Shown here: one piece after another, positions 22,363 to 32,723 of the stretch | Numbering within the stretch: position 1 is the first letter of the stretch | How the letters are laid out: each line of letters opens with the position of its first letter | Origin: Taxillus chinensis | Lineage: Eukaryota > Streptophyta > Magnoliopsida > Santalales > Loranthaceae | Reading direction: 5' to 3' | DNA: 64,000 bases | Assembly (NCBI GenBank): GCA_023512835.1 | Contig: CM042087.1 | Span: 22,005,894 to 22,069,893 of the forward strand | Translations under genes and position numbers: made by a program | Notes under the pieces: model-generated | Told to the model about the DNA's origin: nothing | Databases searched by the model: none | The model's input: the letters and a program-made list of their open reading frames with translations, nothing else

Positions 22363-24794
22363 TGGCAGATTCCAAGAAGCACCGCTCCCGCTCAAGCTCC
22401 CGTTTCCGTTGAGGAATAAGAACTCGGCCTTGTTCCAATATTGGAACCAATTGGAGAGCAAGAGCAAGAACAACCTAGCACCGCGGCAATAGCAAGTAAG
22501 AACAAAAATACTTCTTTGATGTTCTCCCCCGGTTCATCATCTCAAGTTCCTATGTGCACACTAGCTCGTTTCCCAAAGTGGAAAGCCAAAATGAGAGCAC
22601 ACCTTGACATGCTCGACACCTTTTCGTGGGAGGTTATCGGAGACGGACCTTACACTCCAAGGATAATGCAAAGAGGCCATCTAACTACTAAAGATCCAGG
22701 ACAGTTAGACCAAAGTGGAACAGAGAAAACTGAAGCTCAGCTTCGAAGCAAAAGCCATACTTTTCTTAACTCTCGATGACAATATGTTCACTAATGTGAA
22801 AGACCTTGACACTACTAAAGAAGTATGGGACAAACTTTATCTTATCTATGAAGGTGATGAGCAGATAAGGGAAAACAAAATTTCCATGATCAAATAAGAA
22901 TATGAAGCCTTCAGTTGTGAACCTAAAGAATCTCTAGATAGTATTTACAAAAGGTTCACTAGACTTGTTCAATGGATGAAGAGTTATAACATTGAGATCT
23001 CTCTGAAGAACAAGAATGATAAATTTCTGAGATCTCTGCCACCGAGGCTTCTCATCAAGACCTCAGCCGTCTAGCAACTAAAGGAGTGAAAAACCTATGC
23101 CTTGGAAGGACTTTATGGAGACCTCAAGACATTTGAAATGCATAAAGAAGAACTTGAGGCATTTGAGAACCCATCCAAGAAGAAGAAGAAGTCTGTTGCC
23201 TTTAAGGCCATTAAACAAAAGGAATAATCCTCTTATGAGGAAGAAGAAGGAGAAGAAGACCTTGATACAAATAGCTCCTCAGATCAAGAGGTGGCTTTTC
23301 TTATCAAGAAGCTGCTGAAGAGAAGAGGAAACTACAGAAGGAAAGCTAGACAGTCATCCTCTTCCTTCTCTAAGGGAAAGGACAAGGGGAAGTTGCACTG
23401 TTATCACTGTAATTGGCCAGGCCACTTTGCTGCCGACTGCTACAAGCTAAGGAGGGAGAAGAAGTAGGCAGCTAAGCAGAAGAAGAAGATGAAAGGCTCC
23501 TTAAGCTCAAGGAAGGATGACAAGAGGAAGAAGGCTCTTATCACCAATAAATTCAACAGTGACACTAAAGAAGAAGAAGAGTCCTTAGATGAGAAACACA
23601 AGGAAAAAGGCCTCGTTTGCTTTATAGCTGACACTTCACCTCCAATGAAGGTAAGAACTTATCAACAATTCTATATTGAATTTGAAGATACATATAGAGC
23701 TTACAATGAAATGGAGGAACAATTTCTCCCTATGAAAGCTGAAAAAGAAAGATATTATGAAAAACTTGAAAGGATTTCCTTTGAATATAAAGACACAATT
23801 GATGACTATGAGAAAACTGAAAGAAGATTAAAAGCTGAAGTGAGTAAAATGAGACGTATACACAACGACCTTTTACAACAAGTTGAATAGTTACGAATAG
23901 CAAAAAAGGACATTAAGTTGCTTGAGCAGGAACTAAAGGAAACCAAAGAAGAACTGGAGAAGGAGAGACAAACATATAAAAAGTGGCAAGACTCAACTGA
24001 GATAGCAGCCCACTTTAGAACCACTCCAGTCATTAAGGGTTTAGTACTAGGACTAGGTTTCTTTGAGGATCAAGTAGCTATGACTTAAAAATACCCAGTA
24101 CAAACCAAATGTCTTGCTGGCTTTGTTTTTGTTGGCAGTGTGTAGTATGATTGTGGAAAGGAAGTAAAAACGGCTGTTACTAGTCCACCAAAGTAGTTAT
24201 CCTACTAAGTTTGAGACTAGCTCGTCTAGTAAGGCTACATCCTCCCAGCCCAAGGTTGTCTCTGGTGCATGTAAGAAAGGTCTATGATATGAGAGTAAGC
24301 CTAGGAAACCTTTAGTTAATCTTACCAAACCCTTGAGACAGTGTGTCCAACCCAACCCGTCTATTGTCCCATTTATGAGGAAGTTAGACGCCCTTTCTAT
24401 CAATGCAGATTCTACCCTGATTACCTAAAGAGTGAAGTGGTTAAAGAAATCAGGCTAAGCATGCAAAGATTAAATATCCCTATAAATCTACAATATAAAA
24501 AAAGCTGAAAAGAAGAAACACTCTAGGCACAAACAGGTTAAATCTCCTGAGAAATTGAAAGCTAATCCTGTTAAGAAAACTGCTAAATTTGTGCCCAAGA
24601 AAGCTGCAAAAGTTAAAAATAAAGAAGGAGAGTCAAGTGTGATCTCAAAGAATAACCTTGCTAATGAACAAAAATCATAATCTCCTAAGTTAGCATGGAA
24701 AATAGAATCTGCTCCTTCTTACTGGAAACTTAAACCAATAACTACAGCCCCTGCTTACCCCAAGCCCAATCAATGTTGGGCCCCCAAGACGTAG
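22363..24794 (+). pseudogene. gag: copia B gag (broken)
   Basis: An ATG at 22363 starts a Lys/Arg/Ser-rich stretch and soon meets a stop. The gag core appears in pieces: FPKWKAKMRAHLDMLDTFSW (about 22570-22630), LDTTKEVWDKLYLIYEGDEQ (22807-22866), ESLDSIYKRFTRLVQWMKSY, then a Lys/Glu-rich part. A CX2CX4HX4C zinc knuckle (CHYCNWPGHFAADC) lies at about 23397-23440. A coiled coil (23670-24000, for example DYEKTERRLKAEV, ELKETKEELEKERQTYKKW) and a basic tail end in WAPKT before TAG (24792-24794). Many stops and frameshifts. Layout and the position of the terminal stop mirror family A gag. Confidence 0.82.
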
Positions 24795-25378
24795 TTTGTT
24801 ATCATGCAGGAATAGGTGCTTGAAGCTGAAAGCAGCCGCAGGAAACACAAGATCAATTTAAGCTAGTGGTATCTTGATAGTGCCTATTCCGTGCACATGA
24901 CAGATGATGCTTCCCTGCTAAGCGAAGTCAGGGAGGTTACTTCTTCATCTGTCCCATTTGGGGACAACAAAAAGGGTAAGATTGTTGGTAAGGGTACTCT
25001 CTCTAATGGATTTCTCTCAATTCATAATATGTCTGTAGTCCAAGGTCTGAAGCATAACCTGTTGAGTATAAGTCAATTGTGTCACAAAGGTTACGAAGTG
25101 TTATTCACTAAGCACACCTGCACTATTATGGATCTTGTCTTCAAGGAGGTGAAGCTAAGTGGACATAAACAAGGCAATGTCTATAAATTGGTTTTTGGCA
25201 GTGCCTAATCCTCTGATCCAATTTGATTTTTGTCTAAAGCTTCACCTGATATTAGTTGGTTATTGCACAAGATATTTAATCATTTAAATTTGAAGACTAT
25301 CTCTAAACTTGCTTCTCTTGATTTGGTTGAGGGTTTACCTAAGCATGTGTATGAGGAAGATCATCCCTATAAGGATTG
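24795..25378 (+). pseudogene. pol: copia B protease and pre-integrase fragment
   Basis: Continues in the gag frame after the TAG (FVIMQE). The protease segment WYLDSAYSVHMTDD (about 24866-24907) has Ala where copia proteases have DSG, so it is probably inactive. It is followed by SVVQGLKHNLLSISQLCHKG and the zinc-binding part (LHKIFNHLNLKTISKLASLD). It is cut at YKDC by the family A LTR at 25379. Stops at 24826, 24864 and 25208 interrupt it. Confidence 0.85.
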
Positions 25379-26520
25379 TGTTGGATCAAGCCCAGAATTT
25401 GGATGATGCGGATAAAATCCTATATAATCTGATTTGAGACATTGCATGTTTATTTTTAAGTTGTTGCGGAAGATATGATCTTAATCCGGAAGTTCACTCG
25501 TGAGAGAAAAGCTAAAGGACAGGATACATAATCCCGATCCGGATCCTCGTGAGTGTCATCAAACACTTGGTAAATAACCAAGTCTTCATACGGAATAAGG
25601 ATTACTCGTGCGAACCAAATGCTTAAAGCTACGGACTTAGGAATCTACGTCTAACACCTTAATGGACTAAGTCAAATAGAAGCAAAATAAGAATCCTAGT
25701 CTACATCTAAGACGAAGTAAGAGATAGTTATCGCGGAATAAAAAGTTTTCCATTCAAGCGAACTAAGGACAAGAAGACACGGAGTAAGGAATCCGAGCCT
25801 TTCATACTTGTAGAGTAAGGAACGACTTGTGTGGAATAAGGACCCAAGTCCTTTATTCGCACGGAGTAAGGAAAAGAGATGCGGAGTACGGAATCTGAAC
25901 CTTTTACTCATGCGGAGTAAGGATGCACTGATACAGAGTAAGCCATCCGCCCTTTTAACTCATGCGGAGTAATGAACTCGTGCGGAGTAAGGAAGCGCTG
26001 ATACGGAGTAAGCTCTCCGGATTTCTCATTCATACGGAGTAACGAAGCGCTGACATAGAATAAGGATTCAAGTATCAAACTGACACGGAGTAAGCAATTA
26101 TTGACACGGAGTAAGGATCCGAGCTTCATTAACACAGAGTGAGGAACTTTACGACGAATTAAGAAGATGCTACTTTAACTTATCATCTTCGCATTCAAAG
26201 TCGTCAGCTCGCTGTGTCCCGATGTAAGACAAACTCGTTGAAAACGTAAATCATCTTACATGTGGATTACACGGATATGTGAACATAACTTTAACTGCAC
26301 TTGGGAACTCGTGAAAACACTTATGTTTTACAAACCCAATATCTTGAGCTCCACATCTACAACAATCAAGGCAGAGAGATTTCTGAGGAATAGTCAGTGC
26401 TGCACATTGCTTAGAAGAACAAGTTCTAAAGATGTTTTTAACGGATGACTATATATATTAACACTTGTATATTTTCAAAGTGTGTGTGAGTGTGCGTACA
26501 TGTACAAGAGCTTATAGAGA
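25379..26520 (+). repeat. family A LTR, plus orientation, 3' truncated
   Basis: Starts TGTTGGATCAAGCCCAGAATTTGG inside copia B pol and carries more than ten CGGAGTAAGGA-type motifs (25650-26150). The last 200-300 bp of a family A LTR are missing: it joins chromovirus 3' sequence at about 26520. No tandem 20-bp array, so it resembles the A2 type of LTR more than the A0/A1 type. Confidence 0.8.
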
Positions 26521-26577
26521 TCATATTGAGCCAGATGCGGGTTCTTCATCCTGAGCTGTTCGAGGACGATCAGTCCT

Positions 26578-28189
26578 TGTCACGCCCCCAAATCCTGGAA
26601 GGACCAGAACTAAGAGTGTGACTTCCCCATGCCTGCACCTGAAGGGTCAAGGGGTTGGTGACTAGCACCGATATGGACTATAGAGCGGGTGCTGTTTGAG
26701 ATATACCTGTACAATCATACATTAGGGGTGTCCCTATACATTCCCACATGCCATGAAGCTAAGGAAAATAATTTATTAATAACAGGGTCATGCTACAATA
26801 TTCAATACAACTTTCACGGACCCTCGTCCAGATATTCAAACAATAAAACCAAATATGTCTTACAAAATTCATAAACCTAGTTATAACAAAATGTGAAATA
26901 AATAACCATTAACCTCGAACCAACCTCTAGTGAATGAGTCGATACCTGAAACATATCAACAAAGTAGGGGTGAGCACGAATGCCCAGTAGGTGATCTTTA
27001 TCTCTACACCATTATAAATCATGAAATCCTAAGTCTACATGGTCGGTGTATGCTTGTGCTAGTGCAGTGTCCTATTCTAACACAGAAAGCTTACATCAAT
27101 TCAGAAAATATAACATCACACACATTATATTAAAAGTTCACACCAAATAGTCCAACCATCTATGAAATTTCCCACATCCAACTTCAAGGATTCCAGTCAC
27201 TACCAAACAGCCATATGTGGGACCTGCAGTGTCCCTAACGACAACCTGCCACATATGGGACCTGCTTTACTAGCCACATAGGGGACCCGTGGCCTCTGCC
27301 TGCCCTATGTGGGACCTGCGGTTAACCCAACTATTTCCACCACCAATTTCACACATAAAATTAATAAGTAATCTTCCAAATAATCAATATTTAATATCAC
27401 AACATTACTAGACATTTATCATCACCACACCAACAATATCATGCCACAACCATTCATAATGTCAAACTATTATTATTAAGCCAATGATATTTATAATGTT
27501 AAATTATCAATATCAGGCCACAAACAATATTACAACGTGAGACTATTAATATCAAGCCGCCAATAACATGTTTAAATGTCAAATTAATAATATCACGATA
27601 TAGATAAAAATTTTAGATGTTAAATTGGTAATATCAAGCCTAACAATATTTGAATTATTTACACTACGATATTAAACCCCACAATATATTTAACATATGA
27701 AAAATAATAACCATAATACTCTATAAATATATATTCTAAACTTATAATATCAAACCCCAACCATATATATATACATATAGTATATATATATATATATATA
27801 TATATATTTAGCTAATAATATTAATAATATTAAGAAGAAAAAAAAATAGGGCTAACGCCGATTGGCACTCGGGAAGACAAAGCCGCCGCCTCTCCACACG
27901 AGAAGTCAGGTAGGGGCTAGCCTCGCATCGACTGCGATCGTCAACGACAATCTGGTGACTTACCGCAAAGAAGACCAGGCTGTCTGGCCTGGCATGACCT
28001 TGGTTACTGCAAAGTGATGTTAATATATATATATATAATAAGATAGAAATTAAAGAAGATTATGCAGACAATTCCAGAAACCTTGAGGCCATGATGTGAT
28101 GGAATATATATATATAGTTTGAATGATTACTGTACATCAATTTCAAGAAGCCGAATCGTGAATAAATTGGAAAAGGATAGAGAGGAGGT

Positions 28190-28240
<51 letters not shown>

Positions 28241-28276
28241 CTACTAGTACCGATGTATTTTTAAGGATGGAGCGTG

Positions 28277-28315
<39 letters not shown>

Positions 28316-28886
28316 AAATATACGTATAATCAAAAGTTTATATATAGTTTCGCATAATAATAAAACAGTAGAACAAGGGAGGATCTAGGATCACCTACCT
28401 GATTTTTGTCTCGAAGGATTGATAGAATGCAACAGCTTCAAATCTACAACTCCTCTCTCACCAAGCTCCGCGCACAACGCACAACGAATAGAATGTAGGG
28501 TTTCTAGCCTAGGTTATTCCTTTTATACTATCATCTAATTATTAGATTTAATAATAATACAATTATTAATAATATTAATATTAATGATCTTAATAATTCT
28601 AATAATAATAATAAACTCAAATAGATACTCCTAATTCTATTACTAATTATTATAGTAACAACTTAAATTTTTAAATAATTATATTAATAATATTAACGTC
28701 ATAATAATTGTAAACTCAAAATATTAAAATAATTATAATAATAATAACGCATATTAATAAATTTTAAATATTAAAATAATATTAATAATAACTCAAACAC
28801 CGACGCTAAGGCCACGCTTGTCGAAAAAATATCCCTCATACTACTCAGGGGCTAACTTCAATCTCACTCAAGTATGGGTCTTTACG
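26578..28886 (-). mobile_element. solo LTR, chromovirus type, 2309 bp
   Basis: Flanked by GTCCT duplications (26573-26577 and 28887-28891). The plus strand begins TGTCACGCCCCCAAATCC and ends GGGTCTTTACG (canonical final A mutated to G). Same family as 38734-41042 (shared CACCTGAAGGGTCAAGGGGTTGGTGACTAGCACC region). Contains repeats of TGGGACCTGC (27215-27325) and long AT-rich stretches. Confidence 0.9.
27761..28308. repeat. three (TA)n tracts
   Basis: TA-dinucleotide runs at about 27761-27807, 28194-28236 and 28282-28308, inside the solo LTR. Confidence 0.9.
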
Positions 28887-29170
28887 GTCCTGAGGTGGGG
28901 AGGATGTGAGGACCTTCCCCGAGGTATGAGTTATGTTTTATGCATTTGTTTTGCGTATGTTTCATATGTGGTTCTACTAGAGATGTAGTTATTGTTCGTT
29001 GGCATCTTGTTTGGCTTGTTGTGAGTTATATTGCACATGTGTAGTTGGTGATCATATTGATGATCATGTGATTGTGTCTTGTTGTTGTGCAGGCTTCGAG
29101 CTTGAATTTTGCTATGTCCTTTAGGCATGTCTTTAATTTTTTAGGACGAAAAGTTCTAAGGTAGGGAGAA

Positions 29171-31312
29171 TATAAAGACTCGTATTTGGGTAGTATTGAG
29201 AGATAGCCATTCAATGGGAATGCAACTATCTAGACGGTAGTGTAGCCGTCGACGTGAGCATTTTGACAGTACTTGAGCCCGATTCTGGGCCGGGGCCCCG
29301 AGTGGCCCGATTGTTGACTTTTCGGGGTTTATTGGTTGACTTTGCGTTTAAGCGGTCATTTGAGTGATAATATCCGACTAGTGTTGTGCTCATCATTTTG
29401 AGCGTTTTGACCGTAATTTGGCTCAATTTGGAGTTCGGGACCTTGGAGGTCAATTATTGTGTTGGGAGGTCAATTATTGACTATGTCAATTAGTGGTCAA
29501 TGATTGAGGAAATATAAATAGAATGAAAAGTAAGAGCTTTCGCTTACGTTATCACGTTTGTGCGTTTGCGAGAGAGAGCTTGGAAGCTTGAAGCCTTGGC
29601 GATTTGGGACGATTTGGGTTTGTGGGGCTCAAAGAATCACTCCAGGTAGGTGTCCTTGAACTTCTTATCTTGATTCTATCTTTGGTATGCACGAATTTGT
29701 TATGATTTATGGAATTAAGCATGAACCCTAGGTTTTGAGGGAAATCCAATTTTGGGTTAGATCTAATGGTTTAGCATAAGATATGTGGTTAAGAACCGAT
29801 TAATATCGCTTGGATATGTGTTTCGTGATCCTGGGTTGTTTAACCGTGTATTCCATGAGGGGTGAGAAGTCAACCATGGAAATCTGAATTTAGATCTAAA
29901 TTTATGGAAATCTACGATTATATGCGTGTTTCCGTTGTTACTGTGCGATTTAGAGGCGTTCAGGATGCGTTTTGAGGTAGATATTGTAGTCTGTTGCGTA
30001 AAACGTGTGTTTGGGAGCGTTTGGGGGTCGCTGGGTTGATTCCAGACGAAGAACAGGCAAAAATGACAATGAACAGTACCCTAGGCGAACTATGGGGTTG
30101 AAAGGATGAAGACCCAAAGATTTGGGTCGAAGGGTCGAAGATTTTGGGTTGTAGGGTCGAAGATCCGTAGTTGTAGGGTTGAAGATCCGTAGTTGAAGGG
30201 TCGAAGATCCGAAGATCCATAGTTATAGGGTTGAAGGTCCATAGACTCGTAGTCGTAGGGTTGAAGATCTGAAGGTCGAAGATCGAAGGTCGAAGGTCGC
30301 AGCTTCGAGTCTTCGAGGCCGAAGTTCCGCAGCTACGAGTCACAGTTCCGTAGCTACGAGTCGTAGTCCCGCAGCTATGAGTCAGGCAGTTCTACAACTT
30401 TGAGCCAGTGCAACTGCACTGGATTGGACCCATTTACATTGTAACCTTTAAGTCTCTCCACATTTAAGTATTAAGTTATAATGTAAATAGCGAAATACTC
30501 CCCTTTAGGATTCAAAGAAAAATACTAGAAAATTAAATTCTCACTCCTTCAAAATGTGAAAATTGGGATTTAGTGTAAAATCTCAGAAAAATCCAGTTTT
30601 TCGTAGAGGTGAATTTTTGGAAAGTGGGGTTAGCCATATCAGAAAAATCCCTAAAAATCAGATTATCTTAGTTGTGATATGGAGACCCAATGTTGGGACT
30701 TTTTATTTTAAGAAAACAACTCCTATGGGTATCTCCTTCCTTGGTCAAGGAATGATGATCGATTTGTGAAGATTGGCTTCAGTTATAAAGGGAGTATGGT
30801 GAATCTTAATGCCATATTGGTGATGGTATGTTGGTTTGAGGAATTGGGGCTTGAGCTCTATGACTTGTTGGGTTCTTACCATGAGGCTAAGGCTTATGTT
30901 GAGCCGTTGAGCTCGTGAACCATTGAACTCGTGGAGCTAGGGCTGAGTGCCCCGAGTTGAGATCTCATTGAGGATTGTGTTGAGCCGTTGAGCTTGTGAG
31001 CTGTTGAGCTCGTGGAGCTAGGGCCGAGTGCCCTAAGCCGGGATCCCATGGAGGATCGTGGACAAGCCGTCCCTGTGTGGGCAGGTCGGGTCCCGATATT
31101 TGTTTGCAGGCCGAGTCCCGATGATTGTGCACACTACACAGGTGCACGAGTACATAGAGCATGTAGTATAGACTTGTATGTTTGCATGATGTAGAGTATT
31201 GGGGTCACCTACCGTGCTTGTCGCTCACCCCTACTTGTTGTTTACCTTTTTTCAGGTGTGACTCGAGACTCGTGGAGGACTTTCTTCCAGGAGAACGTAA
31301 CAAAATCGGCGG
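29171..31312 (+). repeat. 3' LTR of chromovirus, truncated
   Basis: Starts TATAAAGACTCGTATTTGGG (TG mutated to TA) right after a polypurine tract, and is the same family as 38734-41042 read on the minus strand. It ends at 31312 within the CTTTCTTCCAGGAGAACG region, missing roughly 170 bp, where it is fused to the truncated LTR of A2. Contains repeated GGGTCGAAGATCCG motifs (30085-30375). Confidence 0.85.
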
Positions 31313-32580
31313 GACTAAAGTTTGAAAGCTTTTAGACCTATTTAACAACTCTTTAACACTCGTTTACAAGTACACACACACTAGCCTCTATAATCTCAAA
31401 TAGCTTTGGTACATACACAAAACCTCTTACACTTGTTCTTATGCACTTGTACTAATCTATTTTCCTTTATGCACAAGTGTTACTATTTATAGCGACATCC
31501 ACAAGAGACAACCTTGGAACTTGTTGTTCCGGACATTGTGCACATTTACTGTCTCTCGGAAATCTCTCTGCCTCAATTGCTGCGGATGTGGTCTTCAAGA
31601 TCTTGGGTTTGCAACACATAAGAGTCTTTATAAGTTCCCAAGTGTAATTAAAGTTGTGTCCACATATCCGGATGATCCACGTGTAAGATACTTTAAGTTT
31701 TCAACGAGTTTGTCTTACATCGGGAAGCAGCGAGCTGGTGACTTTGATTATGAAGAGATAAGTTGAAGTAGCGTCTTCTTGAATCCGGTGTAAGGTTCCT
31801 TATTCCTTGTTTAAATTAAGCTCAGATCCTTACTCCGTAATATTGATTGCTTACTCCGTATCAATTTAGCATTGGAATCCTTGTTCCGTGTAAGCACTTC
31901 CTTACTCCGTGTGAATGAGAAAGTTGGAGTCCTTACTCCGCATCAACGCTTTCTTACTCCGCATCTAGTTTCCTTACTCCGCATGAGTTGAAGGAACGGA
32001 TGGCTTACTCTCGTATTAGCATATCCTTACTCCGCATGAGTGAGTGGTTCGGATTCCTTACTCCGCATCTAGTTTCCTTACTCCGTGCGAATAAAGACTC
32101 AAGTCCTTATTCCGTAGAAATGCTTCCTTACTCCGCATGTATGGAAAACTTGGATTCCTTACTCCGTATCTTCTTTACTTTAGTCCGGTTGAGTGGAAGA
32201 CTTAACTTTTTTTACCTCCATGACGACTCTCTTATCCCGTGCGACTTTGTAGACTAAGATTCTTACTCCGCATCTAGTTGACTTAGTCCGTTTGAAGTAT
32301 TAGATGCGGATTTCTTAGTCCGTAGCTTTTAGGTTCTTAGTCCGCATGAATGATCCTTATTCCATATGAAGTAAAGACTTGGTTATATACCAAGTGTTTG
32401 ACAATACTCATTCTCACCTGGATCAGGATTATGTATCCTGTCCTTAGCTTTGCTCTCACGAGTGTAGGTCCGGATGAAGGTCAAATCTTCTGCAATGACT
32501 TAAGATAAAACAACAAAGGTCTCAAATCAAATTACATAGGGCTTTATCAGCATTATCTAAATTCTGGACTTGATCCAACA
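31313..32580 (-). repeat. 3' LTR of A2, end truncated
   Basis: Matches 46028-47295. It lacks the part equal to 45856-46027. CGGAGTAAGGA motifs are scattered through it and not in a 20-bp array. Confidence 0.92.
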
Positions 32581-32593
32581 ATGTCCCCCAATT
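32581..32593 (-). other. polypurine tract of A2
   Basis: Minus strand AATTGGGGGACAT next to LTR start TGTTGGATC. Confidence 0.8.
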
Positions 32594-32723
32594 ATGGATA
32601 TGCCCAAACCCTTTGTAATCTGATCTGGTAAGCAATGCAAAGAGATATCATACAGAAAAGAAATTACACCCATTTTCATTGATCAGCAACAAAGTACAAG
32701 TTAGCCTTTATACAAAATTTTCA

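Larger units (their letters stand above)
20516..25378 (+). mobile_element. Ty1/copia family B, 5' LTR to pre-integrase
   Basis: Putative 5' LTR (20516-22322), degenerate primer site, gag and protease/pre-integrase, ended at 25378 by a family A LTR. Gag has a zinc knuckle and long coiled coil, and pol resembles family A, but the two are clearly different families. LTR ends are alike (start TGTTGG; end CCCCCCTCTAGACTC...GGGACC), which suggests sister lineages within Sirevirus-like copia elements. Confidence 0.8.
26521..29170 (+). pseudogene. pol: 3' end of chromovirus pol and 3' UTR, split by solo LTR
   Basis: Just before the solo LTR the frame reads MRVLHPELFEDDQS, matching the pol terminus of the minus-strand chromovirus (MREQDPDLFEDEHS). 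After the solo LTR (28892-29170) come GAGGTGGGGAGGA, about 240 bp of T-rich UTR, then AGGACGAAAAGTTCTAAGGTAGGGAGAA before the LTR at 29171. The GAGGACGA...GGGGAG string occurs twice, once at the end of pol and once as the polypurine tract, as in the element at 61439-61790. Confidence 0.75.
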
